Positions 8,290-16,812 are shown, counted from the stretch's first letter. The stretch is 64,000 bases of DNA from an uncultured Bacilli bacterium (GCA_934183155.1 CAKPSB010000001.1:124001-188000), one strand, 5' to 3'. The notes: generated by a model not told the origin, from the letters alone. Numbers and translations: made by a program.

Positions 8290-9368
8290 GCGTATATATT
8301 CATATACCTTTTTGTACAAATATATGCTCATATTGTGATTTCTGTAAACTAATAAAAAATCAAAAATGGATTGATGATTACCTAAATGCTTTAGAAAAAG
8401 AAATAAAAGAAAATTATAAAAAAGAAAAGGTAACCACCATTTATATTGGCGGAGGCACACCAAGCGCACTCAATATAAAACAACTAAAAAAGTTATTTAA
8501 AATTATATCAAATTTCAATATGTCCGAAAATGTTGAAATAACATTTGAAACCAACAGTGAGGATTTAGAAGAAGAAAAAATTCAATTTTTAAAAGATAAA
8601 ATAACCAGATTAAGTATAGGCGTTCAAACATTTGATAAAAGTAAGCTAAAAATTTTAAACAGAAAACTAAACATCAATAATATAAAAATGGCCTTTAAAT
8701 ATTTTGAAAATATAAACATTGATCTAATGTATGGATTTGAAAATCAAAAAATAAAATCATTGGAAAGCGATTTAAAACAAATATTAAAACTAAATCCAAA
8801 ACATATCTCTACATATTGTTTAATTTTAGAACCAAACACAAAATTATATATAAAAAATTATCAACCACTTGATGGTGATAAAGAAAGAAAAATGTATGAT
8901 TATATTGTAAAAACATTAAAAGAAAAAAATTATATTCAATATGAATTTTCTAATTTTGCTCAAAAAGGTTATGAATCAAAACATAATTTAACTTATTGGA
9001 ATAATCAAAATTATTATGGCTTTGGTCTAGGTGCCAGTGGTTATATAAAAAATATAAGATATGAAAATACAAGAAATTTAACAAAGTATTTAAAAGGAGA
9101 TTACCTAGCTGAATTCCATAAACTTTCAAAAGATGAGATGATTCAAAATGAGTTTATTTTAGCGCTTAGAAAAACAGAAGGCATAAACAAGCAAGATTTT
9201 TTAAGTAAATATAAAATTGATATAAAAGAAATCTCTAAAGTAAATGAACTATTAGAAAACAAACTTTTAAAGGAAAATCAAACCAATATTTATATAAATC
9301 CGAAATATATATATACATCAAACGAAATATTAATAAACTTTATTGATATTTCTTTACACGAACACTAG
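8286..9368 (+). CDS. hemW: HemW-like radical SAM protein (heme chaperone)
   Basis: 360 aa. Radical SAM enzyme of the HemN/HemW family. The N-terminal motif IPFCTNICSYCDFC gives the CxxxCxxC [4Fe-4S] ligands at about residues 9-16, plus the extra Cys typical of HemW. YIGGGTPS (SAM-binding GGGTP), SIGVQTFD and DLMYGF follow, and YEFSNFA with HNLTYW lies in the C-terminal half. HemW is thought to bind and deliver heme rather than act as a coproporphyrinogen oxidase. No heme synthesis gene is visible nearby. It overlaps the preceding small ORF by four bases. A truncated copy of its 5' end lies at 7771. Confidence 0.92.
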   Translation: MSVYIHIPFCTNICSYCDFCKLIKNQKWIDDYLNALEKEIKENYKKEKVTTIYIGGGTPSALNIKQLKKLFKIISNFNMSENVEITFETNSEDLEEEKIQFLKDKITRLSIGVQTFDKSKLKILNRKLNINNIKMAFKYFENINIDLMYGFENQKIKSLESDLKQILKLNPKHISTYCLILEPNTKLYIKNYQPLDGDKERKMYDYIVKTLKEKNYIQYEFSNFAQKGYESKHNLTYWNNQNYYGFGLGASGYIKNIRYENTRNLTKYLKGDYLAEFHKLSKDEMIQNEFILALRKTEGINKQDFLSKYKIDIKEISKVNELLENKLLKENQTNIYINPKYIYTSNEILINFIDISLHEH

Positions 9369-9397
9369 TTTGTGATAATCTTATAGTAGGTGATAGC

Positions 9398-9970
9398 ATG
9401 AAAGAAACATTTGAAAAAGAAATTACATATATTAAAAATTCCAAATATAAAACGGCAGCAGTAGAAATAATAAAATTATTACCAGACTATTTCTATGAAG
9501 TAGCAGCAAGTTCAACAGGAAAGTATCATCCATTATTTGCCTTAGGAAAAGGTGGCCTTGTAAGACATACCAAAGCTGCTGTTAAAATAGCTCATGAAAT
9601 TTTACAAGATGAAGTTATCGGATATTCATTTACAGATGATGAAAAAGATTTAATGATTATTGCTTTAATTATGCACGATGGACTAAAACACGGATTAACA
9701 AAAGAAACTTATGTAAGATTTGATCATCCTGTTTTAATGGCTAATTATATTAAAGAAAACGAAGAAAAACTACCATTTACTAAAGGTGAAATAAATTTTC
9801 TAGCAAGTGTTATTGCTTCCCATATGGGCTCATGGAATACAAACCCATACAGTGATGTAACATTGCCGGTTCCAAATAATAAATATCAACGATTTGTTCA
9901 TATGTGTGACTTTTTAGCTAGCCGAAAATTTTTAGATATAAAATTCAATAATAATGAAATAGAGGAGTGA
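9398..9970 (+). CDS. HD-domain phosphohydrolase
   Basis: 190 aa. HD-fold metal site: GLVRHTKAAVKIAHE supplies the first His, LIMHDGLKHG the HD pair, and FDHPV plus ASVIASHMGSW further histidines. Family members hydrolyse nucleotides, cyclic nucleotides or nucleic acid ends; the substrate cannot be told. It lies four bases before thyA and two genes before tmk, so a role in nucleotide metabolism is plausible by context only. AGGTGATAGC precedes the ATG. Confidence 0.8.
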   Translation: MKETFEKEITYIKNSKYKTAAVEIIKLLPDYFYEVAASSTGKYHPLFALGKGGLVRHTKAAVKIAHEILQDEVIGYSFTDDEKDLMIIALIMHDGLKHGLTKETYVRFDHPVLMANYIKENEEKLPFTKGEINFLASVIASHMGSWNTNPYSDVTLPVPNNKYQRFVHMCDFLASRKFLDIKFNNNEIEE

Positions 9971-9974
9971 TAAA

Positions 9975-10991
9975 ATGTCTAAATGGGATAAAGATTATTT
10001 AAACTTATGTAAAAGAATATTAGAAGACGGTATAGAAGTAGAAAATAGAACAGGTATAAACACATTAAAAGTTCCAGCTCATCATTTTACTTTTAATTTG
10101 GAAGAAGAATTTCCTATTTTAACAACAAAACAATTATATATAAGACAAGCTGTTTTAGAAATGCTTTGGATATATCAAGCTCAAAGTAATGACGTTAGAT
10201 GGCTTCAAGAAAGAAATGTCCACATATGGGATGATTGGGAAATAGATGAAGATGGCATATATCGCATTTATGAACCTAAAACCATAAACTATGATAAAGA
10301 CAAAGAAGTATCAGTTCAAGACATAAGAACACTGCCAGCTTCAAATCACTCTGGTGATTATGACGTAAAATACATGGGCGATAAAGTATTAAAAGCCAAA
10401 AGCTTAATCGAAGGAAAAAATATAAAACAAGCGAAATATTATGGAAAGCCGTATGCTCATACAATAGGAACAGCTTATGGATATATCGTTGGTAAATTTG
10501 AATTAGTTCAAAATCTAATTAAAAACTTAAAAGAAAAAAGTACAGATAGGCGTAATGTCATAAGCCTATGGCAAGATGATTATATAAACACCGCTGTATT
10601 ACCATCATGTGTTTGGTCAAGTGAATGGGATGTAACAGATGGCAAATTAAATGCTTGGGTTCATCAAAGAAGTTGTGATGTCCCATTAGGATTACCATTT
10701 AATGTAACCCAATATGCCGTGCTTTTAAATATGCTTGCTAAAGTGACAGACTTAACACCAGGAACATTGGATTGGAGCATAAAAGATGCTCATATTTATG
10801 TAAACCAAATAGATGGAATTAAGCAACAAATCTTTCGTGGTGATACATTAGAAGATTTAAAAGCCCCAGAATTATGGCTTAACCCAGAAGTTACTGATTT
10901 TTTTGAATATGATAATTCTAAAGAATGTAAAGATGTTAAAGTTTTAAATTATAAGCATCATGGAAAAATAAAATTTCCATTAGCTCAATAA
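9975..10991 (+). CDS. thyA: Thymidylate synthase (ThyA family), long form
   Basis: Makes dTMP from dUMP with methylene-tetrahydrofolate. 338 aa, longer than the common 264-aa form because of an insertion around residues 75-150. The dUMP-binding and catalytic regions are clear: TDRRNV, QRSCDVPLGLPFNVTQYA (the Asn that selects dUMP over dCMP is present) and DAHIYVNQI. The nucleophile is Cys212 in LPSCVW, where the family norm is PPCH; the otherwise conserved His after the Cys is Val. It overlaps no gene; GAGGAGTG precedes the ATG. With tmk directly downstream it forms a dTTP supply unit. Confidence 0.9.
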   Translation: MSKWDKDYLNLCKRILEDGIEVENRTGINTLKVPAHHFTFNLEEEFPILTTKQLYIRQAVLEMLWIYQAQSNDVRWLQERNVHIWDDWEIDEDGIYRIYEPKTINYDKDKEVSVQDIRTLPASNHSGDYDVKYMGDKVLKAKSLIEGKNIKQAKYYGKPYAHTIGTAYGYIVGKFELVQNLIKNLKEKSTDRRNVISLWQDDYINTAVLPSCVWSSEWDVTDGKLNAWVHQRSCDVPLGLPFNVTQYAVLLNMLAKVTDLTPGTLDWSIKDAHIYVNQIDGIKQQIFRGDTLEDLKAPELWLNPEVTDFFEYDNSKECKDVKVLNYKHHGKIKFPLAQ

Positions 10992-11002
10992 AGGAGGAAA
11001 AT

Positions 11003-11689
11003 ATGCAGGGAAAACTAATAACAATTGAGGGAACTGATTGTTCAGGAAAAGAAACACAAACGAATTTATTAATTAAAAAGCTAAGAGAAGAAGGTTATCA
11101 AGTACAAAATTTTTCATTTCCCAATTATAATTCAGCAACCGGAAAAATTATTGCTGGACCATATTTAGGCAAAGAAGGCTATGATAAATGTTACTTCGAA
11201 GAAGGCGCAACAGAAGTTGATCCTAAAGTTGCCTCACTTTATTATGCCGCTGATAGAAAATATAACATTGACAAAATATTGTTTTTATTAAATCAAGGGT
11301 ACAATGTTATTCTTGATAGATATATATATTCTAATATGGCTCATCAAGGTGGTAAAATAGAAGATAAAAACGAAAGAGAAAAAATGTATGATTGGCTTGA
11401 TAAATTAGAGTTTGATCTTTTAAAATTACCAAAACCAGAGCTAACAATCTTTCTTCATATGCCACTACAGGCTGCTGAAAAACTAAAAGAAAAAAGAAAA
11501 GAAAAAGCCGATGGACATGAAAAAGACATAAATCACTTAAAAAGAGCTGAAACTGCATATTTAGAGCTTGCTAAAAAATACAAATTCAAAACCATCGAAT
11601 GTGCCGAAAATAATATTCCTAAATCAATTGAAGAAATCGGAAACGTTGTATATAATGAAGTCAAGCCATTTATGAACAAAAGAGTATAA
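11003..11689 (+). CDS. tmk: Thymidylate kinase-like protein
   Basis: 228 aa P-loop kinase expected to phosphorylate dTMP to dTDP. The Walker A motif is GTDCSGKET (residues 10-18), the DRY signature is LDRYIYSNMAHQGGK, and EKRKEKADGHEKD looks like the lid region. It is more divergent than standard tmk and resembles the longer eukaryote-like or clostridial dTMP kinases. AAGGAGG precedes the ATG 11 bases after thyA, supporting the function by operon logic. A terminator in its last codons ends the unit. Confidence 0.88.
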   Translation: MQGKLITIEGTDCSGKETQTNLLIKKLREEGYQVQNFSFPNYNSATGKIIAGPYLGKEGYDKCYFEEGATEVDPKVASLYYAADRKYNIDKILFLLNQGYNVILDRYIYSNMAHQGGKIEDKNEREKMYDWLDKLEFDLLKLPKPELTIFLHMPLQAAEKLKEKRKEKADGHEKDINHLKRAETAYLELAKKYKFKTIECAENNIPKSIEEIGNVVYNEVKPFMNKRV

Positions 11690-11704
11690 AAACTCTTTTT
11701 TTTA
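11678..11704 (+). terminator. Terminator of HD-thyA-tmk unit
   Basis: AAAAGAGT (11678-11685) pairs with ACTCTTTT (11692-11699), followed by T-run. It starts inside the tmk stop region. Confidence 0.8.
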
Positions 11705-11705
11705 A

Positions 11706-11719
11706 TATAATTTAATATG
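11706..11719 (+). promoter_or_regulatory. TATAAT box with start codon at predicted +1
   Basis: TATAAT at 11706-11711 is only five bases before the ATG at 11717, and no Shine-Dalgarno site fits between the terminator and the ATG. A transcript from this -10 would be leaderless or nearly so. No good -35 is visible. Confidence 0.45.
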
Positions 11720-12325
11720 AAAATAATAGCCCATAGAGCTTCTGATAACATAAACAAAGAAAATAGTCAAAAAGCTGCCATAAATAGCTTGGAAAAGCCA
11801 TACGTAGATGGCATTGAAATAGATGTAAGATTAACAAAAGATAACAAATTAATATTAAACCATGACCCATTTTATAAAGGAAAATATATAAAAAACACAA
11901 AGTTAAAAACCTTAAAAAAACTTGGATTAACCAGTCTAGATGAAATATTAAAAATAAACACAAATAAAATAATTATGATTGAAATAAAGGAAAATAAAGA
12001 AAACAAAAAAGTAGCTAAAACACTTATGAAAAACATAAAAAAATATAACCGTAACATTTATATATGCAGTTTTAACTATAACTTAATTAAATATATAAAA
12101 AAGAATTATCACATAAAATGCGGCCTTATCATAGGCCTAAAAATAAACCAAAATCACCTAAACGACAATTTCGATTTTGTTTCATTAAATTACTTATCTA
12201 ATGCGAAAAGTGAAAAAGAAACATATAGATGGACTGTAAATGAGCCTTCTAAAATAAAAAATATTAAGGAAAACATTATAACTGACAATCCTTTGAAAAT
12301 ATATAAATTTATAGAGAAACTTTAA
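11717..12325 (+). CDS. Glycerophosphodiester phosphodiesterase family protein
   Basis: 202 aa, somewhat short for GDPD enzymes (about 240). The N-terminal active-site set is present in modified form: IAHRAS (usual HRG), KENSQKAA (usual ENT), GIEIDVRLTKDNKLILNHD (the ExD pair and second His) and later MIEIKE. The family hydrolyses glycerophosphodiesters to glycerol-3-phosphate and an alcohol, in a Ca/Mg-dependent reaction. The C-terminal part is reduced but keeps ICSFNYNLI and the WTVNEP ending motif. It has no signal peptide, so it is cytoplasmic. It overlaps the convergent gene at 12309 by 17 bases. It may be translated from a leaderless mRNA. Confidence 0.85.
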   Translation: MKIIAHRASDNINKENSQKAAINSLEKPYVDGIEIDVRLTKDNKLILNHDPFYKGKYIKNTKLKTLKKLGLTSLDEILKINTNKIIMIEIKENKENKKVAKTLMKNIKKYNRNIYICSFNYNLIKYIKKNYHIKCGLIIGLKINQNHLNDNFDFVSLNYLSNAKSEKETYRWTVNEPSKIKNIKENIITDNPLKIYKFIEKL

Positions 12326-12782
12326 TCTTTTCACTTATTATAATAGCGTTTTTATCAATGCCTCTAATAGCTGTAATAATTATACGCATCTGTCTTCTCT
12401 TGCAAATAATAAATAAAACGGAGCTTTTATCGTTAAAAATTTTAACCAAAGAAAATTTTTTTTGTTCTAAAACATTCTTTAATTTTATAGCATTTTTATT
12501 TTCTAATTCAACTAAAACTAAATTCATTCCAAGGGCGATTTTTTCTTCTAAAAAACTTCCAAAGTAAGATCCAAACAAAGAACCTAAAGCAAAAGCTAAA
12601 ACTTTAAACAAATCTTTTTGAAGTCCCATCAAAACAGTACCTGTTAAAACAATCCAAATTAATGTAACAATAAATTGTAAAATAGCCCCTAATCCTTTTT
12701 TTCCATTGCTAACCACTATTAATCTTAAAGTGGCTAAAGCATCCTCTATAATTTTAAAAATAAAAATAAAAAAATATATCAA
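12309..12782 (-). CDS. UPF0316/DUF5698-type membrane protein
   Basis: About 157 aa. Three hydrophobic segments in the first about 90 residues include KIIEDALATLRLIVVSNGKK and FIVTLIWIVLTG, which match the UPF0316 (DUF5698 plus DUF2179) family; a soluble C-terminal domain of the DUF2179 type follows. Function unknown in all members. The start is taken as TTG at 12782, because the upstream in-frame GTG (12791) is part of the AGGTGAT ribosome binding site, the same geometry used by many ATG starts here. The 3' end overlaps the convergent GDPD gene. Confidence 0.8.
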   Translation of the reverse strand: MIYFFIFIFKIIEDALATLRLIVVSNGKKGLGAILQFIVTLIWIVLTGTVLMGLQKDLFKVLAFALGSLFGSYFGSFLEEKIALGMNLVLVELENKNAIKLKNVLEQKKFSLVKIFNDKSSVLFIICKRRQMRIIITAIRGIDKNAIIISEKIKVSL

Positions 12783-12869
12783 ATAGATCACCTAAAATTA
12801 TTTTGGATAAAATACTATAAAAATATAAGTAAAAATTCTAAAAAAGCATACATTATAAAGAGGTGTAAA

Positions 12870-13511
12870 ATGCAAAAAAAATATTCAAAAAAAATTACTG
12901 ATATTTTAAACAAAGGACAAGAATGTCAGAAAAAAATAACAATAATAGGACCAACCGGTCCAGCTGGTATAAGTGAAAAAATATTTATTAGATCAACAAT
13001 AACAAAGAAACCAGGAACTGAAGCCGAAGTCATTGATACCAAAGAAAACAATACTCATATTTTAGATTTCAAAATACCAGCAGGTTCAACACCAATTGCC
13101 ACGTTTGCTTATAAATTTAATGATGAAGGAGATAATATCAATTTAGAACCTAACACCCTAGCTCAAATTTCTTTAAATCGAACAGGAGACTTTTCTAATA
13201 TGATAGTAGATAATGAAAATAAAGTAATAATAAAAGAAACTGGAATATATAAAATACAATATTTCTTTTCAGCCTCTTTATCAAAAGAAACAGCCTTGTT
13301 TACGCAAGTATTAAAAAATAATGAAACGATAGACGGTTCAGAAATAAGTAAAGATGTTAATGCACAAGAAGACACCGATTTTTATGGGCTTACTGTTATA
13401 AGATTAAATCCTAATGATGTTATAACTTTAGCCGTTAAGGCAAGAAAAACGGCTATATTAACTCCTGCCCCAGACACCAACGCATACTTATATATAACAA
13501 AACTTATATAG
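12870..13511 (+). CDS. Protein with collagen-like motif and jelly-roll-like C-terminal domain (spore-surface candidate)
   Basis: 213 aa. A short N-terminal region ends in one collagen-like triplet run, GPTGPAG (residues 27-33). An ILDFKIPAGS segment follows, then a C-terminal domain of about 125 aa with NLEPNTLAQISL, ETGIYKIQYFFSA and YLYITKLI. That pattern is typical of BclA-type exosporium and C1q/TNF-like beta-sandwich domains. Typical BclA proteins have tens of triplets, so this is a minimal version. No signal peptide, which fits a protein deposited on forespores from the mother cell. A spore-surface role is inference, supported by the sporulation genes in the window. Confidence 0.6.
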   Translation: MQKKYSKKITDILNKGQECQKKITIIGPTGPAGISEKIFIRSTITKKPGTEAEVIDTKENNTHILDFKIPAGSTPIATFAYKFNDEGDNINLEPNTLAQISLNRTGDFSNMIVDNENKVIIKETGIYKIQYFFSASLSKETALFTQVLKNNETIDGSEISKDVNAQEDTDFYGLTVIRLNPNDVITLAVKARKTAILTPAPDTNAYLYITKLI

Positions 13512-13563
13512 TAAACTATATTTATTGAAAGAAATATGTTATAATTTATAAAAGGTGATGGAC

Positions 13564-14022
13564 ATGAATATAAATCTAAGCATTTTAAATACTAAAAACA
13601 GTATTGACATAGACGAATTAGTCTCTTTTGATGAAGAAGACTTAAAAAAAGCAGGAATCCTAAAAATGGATAAAGTAAGTGTAATTGGAACAATAACTTG
13701 TCCTTATGATGAATATACAATTGACTTACAAATTAAAGGCAAAATGGTTTTACCATGTAGTGTCACTTTAGAACCAGTAGATTATCCATTTTCTATAAAA
13801 ATAGAAGAAGAACTTTCACAATTAGCAGAAAACTTCAAAAAAACACAAAAAAGTATTGATATTTTACCAATAATATGGGAAAATATATTAATGGAAATTC
13901 CCATCAAGGTCATTAGCCCAAAAGCTAAAAATATAAAAGCCAAAGGTAATGGTTGGGAACTTATAACTGATAGCGAAAAAGAAGGCAACCATAGCCTAGC
14001 TAAGTTAAAAGATTTATTATAG
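13564..14022 (+). CDS. yceD: DUF177 (YceD) family protein
   Basis: 152 aa. The YceD/DUF177 signature, a small beta-rich domain with [16 protein letters not shown] and [18 protein letters not shown], is visible, and the location directly before rpmF is the almost universal context of the family. YceD is linked to ribosome assembly and 23S rRNA accumulation. The ATG at 13564 is chosen; GTG 13555 and ATG 13558 lie within the AGGTGATGG ribosome binding site. It is 11 bases before rpmF, whose AGGAGGTG site overlaps the stop. Confidence 0.88.
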   Translation: MNINLSILNTKNSIDIDELVSFDEEDLKKAGILKMDKVSVIGTITCPYDEYTIDLQIKGKMVLPCSVTLEPVDYPFSIKIEEELSQLAENFKKTQKSIDILPIIWENILMEIPIKVISPKAKNIKAKGNGWELITDSEKEGNHSLAKLKDLL

Positions 14023-14033
14023 GAGGTGTTATC

Positions 14034-14225
14034 ATGGCCGTACCAGCAAGAAAAGTTAGTAAAACTAGTGGAAGAATGCGTCGTACCCATTATAAAATAA
14101 GTGCTAAAACTGTTACAGTATGCCCAAAATGTGGTGCACCAGTAAAACCACATCGCGTATGTAAAGAATGTGGAACTTATAAAGGTAAAGAAGTAATTAC
14201 TAAACAAGAAACTACTGAAGAATAA
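14034..14225 (+). CDS. rpmF: 50S ribosomal protein L32
   Basis: 63 aa. [19 protein letters not shown] is the canonical L32 start, and it is of the zinc-ribbon type with CPKCGAP and CKECGTY (four cysteines kept). Structural protein of the large ribosomal subunit. Strong AGGAGGTG site; co-transcribed with yceD. A terminator begins in its last codons. Confidence 0.97.
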   Translation: MAVPARKVSKTSGRMRRTHYKISAKTVTVCPKCGAPVKPHRVCKECGTYKGKEVITKQETTEE

Positions 14226-14239
14226 TCAGTAGTTTTTTT
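14209..14239 (+). terminator. Terminator of yceD-rpmF
   Basis: AAACTACTGA (14209-14218) pairs with TCAGTAGTTT (14226-14235), followed by TTTT. It overlaps the rpmF stop. Confidence 0.85.
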
Positions 14240-14249
14240 AGAAAAAATA

Positions 14250-14277
14250 TGCTATACTTAACATAAAGTAGGTGGGA
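14250..14277 (+). promoter_or_regulatory. Shared promoter/leader cassette of the large pilin-anchored genes, copy 1
   Basis: Extended -10 TGCTATACT with TATACT at 14253-14258, then TTAACATAAAG and the AGGTGGGA ribosome binding site. The distance from TATACT to the ATG is 27 bases. The same block recurs before the genes at 16842 and 18484. Confidence 0.8.
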
Positions 14278-14279
14278 TA

Positions 14280-15896
14280 ATGAAAAAAGGATTTACCTTA
14301 GCAGAATTGCTAGGCGTAATTGTAATAATATCACTTTTATTAGTTTTAATAGTGCCAAATCTTATAAATAGCATAACAAAAAGTAAAGAACCGGCTAAAG
14401 CTACTAATAACGAGATTATATATAATGCTGCTGAGCAATATATCAGTGAACATTCAAATAAGTACCCAAAAGGAAAAAGTGGGACATATTGTATACAAAT
14501 AAAAGACTTAATTGAAAATGGTAAATTAGCTTCCCCAGTTAAAGACCCAACAACTGGAAAAGATATGTCAGATAAGTCAGTAAAAGTAGTAACATATAAT
14601 GAAGGAAATACTAGATATGAAATTACTGAAGGCAATCAGTGTACTCCATTGTCCGCCTCAGAAATGATCACGTTTATTGTTGATCCTCAAAGCAGCGATT
14701 GGGTAAAACAAAGAAAAGTAACAATAGTATTTCCAAAAATGAATGAAACATATAAAGCAAAATATAGAATAAAAAATTGCGAATGTCATGGAACCGCAAA
14801 AAGCAAATGTGAGCAAACTTGTGACAATGTTTGGAAAGAAGTAGATATAGATAGTAAAAACGGCGGGAATGTAGAGTTAACATTTGATTGGTCATCAAAA
14901 TCAAATACCTTAGAAGCTCAATACACAGATGATAAAAATGTTGCTATATTAAACGCTAAAGTCAATGTAATTAATATTGATGTTGATGCCCCAAAAAACT
15001 TTAATATTTCAAATCCCTCAAATGGCAATTGGACTAACAAAAATGTAAACTTAACATTATCAGCAGATGATGAAGATAGTGGAGTAGATTATTGGTATTA
15101 TAAATATACAAACACAAATTTTAAAAAGTATAGTAATTCTTATGGTAAATCATCTTATATCGCAAATCAAACAAAAGAAATGAACGATCAACTTTATATT
15201 AAAGTTTGTGATAAAGCTGGAAACTGTTCGGAAGGAAACACCTATATAAAATTGGATAAAACGCCACCTGCAAAGCCAGTAATAATTAACCCAACAAATG
15301 GCAATTGGACTTATGGTGATATTATATTAACCGTTTCATCATCAGATGAAGGAAGTGGCCTCGGGTATTGGTATTATAAATATGCAAACACAGATTGGAT
15401 AAGCCTTGAGAACTCATATGAACAGTCGCCTTATAAAACATCTCCCTATTCAGCTGAAAGAAATGAAAATACCTATATAAGAGTTTGTGATAAAGCCGGT
15501 AATTGCTCAGAGGCAAGTAGTACACCAATAAAAATAGATAAATGTTGGAACACACACAATGGTAGTTGGTCGGGCTGTTCAGCAAGTTGTGGTGGTGGAA
15601 CACAAAACCAAACTTATTATGGAATTAGTGGAAGAACATGTGGAACAAGAAGTCAAAGCTGTAATACACAATCATGCGTAGAAAGAAGATATACATGCCG
15701 AAGAGGAAACACCTGTATAAATGTCGGAAAAAATACACATGATTGTAGTAGAACTTATTCATACGGAACATATGTCGAAGTAAATTGGTGTGATGGAACT
15801 TGGTGCCAATTAACAAATGGAGATGGATATATTTTTCAAAGATGTACAACAACAGACTTTTCAGAATGTAGTGCAAGTGTGTGCCGAGACACCTAA
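14280..15896 (+). CDS. Prepilin-anchored surface protein with Ig-like repeats and a thrombospondin type-1-like module
   Basis: 538 aa. The start MKKG/FTLAELLGVIVIIS is a type IV prepilin leader of four residues (cleavage after Gly4, Glu at +5) plus hydrophobic helix to about residue 30. A pilin-like head follows (to about 130), then a beta-rich region and two Ig-like repeats (about 238-330 and 331-421). Both repeats contain NGNWT, SGxxYWYYKY and a VCDKAGNCSE end. Residues 423-466 (WSGCSASCGGGTQ, then paired Cys to CNTQSC) look like a thrombospondin type-1 module. A Cys-rich C-terminal tail of about 70 aa follows. It is probably an adhesin held by, or assembled through, a pilin-type anchor. 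The domain calls are by eye. Confidence 0.82.
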   Translation: MKKGFTLAELLGVIVIISLLLVLIVPNLINSITKSKEPAKATNNEIIYNAAEQYISEHSNKYPKGKSGTYCIQIKDLIENGKLASPVKDPTTGKDMSDKSVKVVTYNEGNTRYEITEGNQCTPLSASEMITFIVDPQSSDWVKQRKVTIVFPKMNETYKAKYRIKNCECHGTAKSKCEQTCDNVWKEVDIDSKNGGNVELTFDWSSKSNTLEAQYTDDKNVAILNAKVNVINIDVDAPKNFNISNPSNGNWTNKNVNLTLSADDEDSGVDYWYYKYTNTNFKKYSNSYGKSSYIANQTKEMNDQLYIKVCDKAGNCSEGNTYIKLDKTPPAKPVIINPTNGNWTYGDIILTVSSSDEGSGLGYWYYKYANTDWISLENSYEQSPYKTSPYSAERNENTYIRVCDKAGNCSEASSTPIKIDKCWNTHNGSWSGCSASCGGGTQNQTYYGISGRTCGTRSQSCNTQSCVERRYTCRRGNTCINVGKNTHDCSRTYSYGTYVEVNWCDGTWCQLTNGDGYIFQRCTTTDFSECSASVCRDT

Positions 15897-15912
15897 AATA
15901 GGAGAGTAGAAA

Positions 15913-16632
15913 ATGAAAAAGAAAACAATTATCATGTTAGCGTTTTCATTGGTTTTCTTAATAATTGGAATATCTTTAGGTATAAAACAAACAACTAGTA
16001 ATATTCAAAAAAGAAAGCCAGAAAAAATGGTGAGTATAAAAAAAACAAATTTAAAAATGTGCAAAACAAAAAACTGCTTTGCTGGCAACATGAACTTATA
16101 TTATACATTAACAGTAAATACAAACAATGAAAAATTAAAAAAAATAATTGAAAATATAAATAATGAAACCAATAAACAGAAAAAACAAACTTTAAAATCC
16201 ACCTTAAATGATGAGTCATGTGCTGGATTAAACAATAAATATAATTATAGCTACATCTCTAACATAGAAATGAATTTATATGAAAATGATAAATATCTAT
16301 CAATAGCATTTCAAAGAGAAAATACAAATCTATGTACTGAACAAAGTATAAAAACAGCACCAGAAGTATATATATATTCTAAAAAACAAGATAAAATATT
16401 ATCTCAAAAAGAATTCCAAAAAGCTATGAAAATCGATTTAAATAAAGTAGAGGGCAACATCGTTGTATCCATAGATACTTTAAACAAAACAAATAATACT
16501 AATAACACATTGGACTCGACATTAGTTAATGGAAAACAAAATTTAAAATTTTTCTATGACCCATTTGGAAAAGTTAAATGCTATTACTATCAATCAGAAA
16601 CTAATTCTTATAACATTGTTAATATTAATTAA
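15913..16632 (+). CDS. Hypothetical membrane-anchored exported protein
   Basis: 239 aa, not recognised. An N-terminal segment MKKKTIIMLAFSLVFLIIG (about residues 5-25) serves as uncleaved signal anchor. The outside part is Lys/Asn-rich with scattered cysteines (KMCKTKNCFAG, DESCAGL, NLCTEQS, VKCYYY) that could pair outside the cell. AGGAGAG precedes the ATG 16 bases after the TSP1-module gene, so it is probably co-transcribed with it and may help to fold, anchor or display that protein. A terminator follows. No known domain found. Confidence 0.65.
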   Translation: MKKKTIIMLAFSLVFLIIGISLGIKQTTSNIQKRKPEKMVSIKKTNLKMCKTKNCFAGNMNLYYTLTVNTNNEKLKKIIENINNETNKQKKQTLKSTLNDESCAGLNNKYNYSYISNIEMNLYENDKYLSIAFQRENTNLCTEQSIKTAPEVYIYSKKQDKILSQKEFQKAMKIDLNKVEGNIVVSIDTLNKTNNTNNTLDSTLVNGKQNLKFFYDPFGKVKCYYYQSETNSYNIVNIN

Positions 16633-16647
16633 AAAAAATTATATCAT

Positions 16648-16680
16648 AAAAAGCATTTATATTTTATATAGTGCTTTTTA
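16648..16680 (+). terminator. Terminator after 15913-16632
   Basis: AAAAAGCA (16648-16655) pairs with TGCTTTTT (16672-16679) over a 16-base AT loop. The rest of 16633-16841 is AT-rich and shows no gene. Confidence 0.6.
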
Positions 16681-16812
16681 ATTATTATTTAAAATTTCAT
16701 ATATAGTGTTGTTTTTGCTATAATTAGCCCATAATTCAAGTATAACGTTAGTTTTTTAATAAATGTGTCAAATTTAATTAGAAAAATCGCAATGAAAAAT
16801 TACATAAAATAT

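Larger units (their letters stand above)
7391..8420 (+). repeat. 515-bp direct tandem duplication (two units)
   Basis: Unit 1 spans about 7391-7905 and unit 2 about 7906-8420; each contains lepA tail, small ORF and hemW head. Equivalent points are offset by 515 bp: the small-ORF ATGs at 7481 and 7996, and the hemW ATGs at 7771 and 8286. The junction lies in A-rich sequence with AAAGGTAA-like microhomology shared by the lepA tail and hemW head. Full lepA survives on the left, full hemW on the right, and both small ORFs stay open. Confidence 0.92.

Noticed and set aside
12847..12855. CATACATTA resembling a sigma-E/K -10 before the collagen-motif gene
   Set aside because: The predicted transcription start would fall in or after the ribosome binding site, and no -35 is visible.
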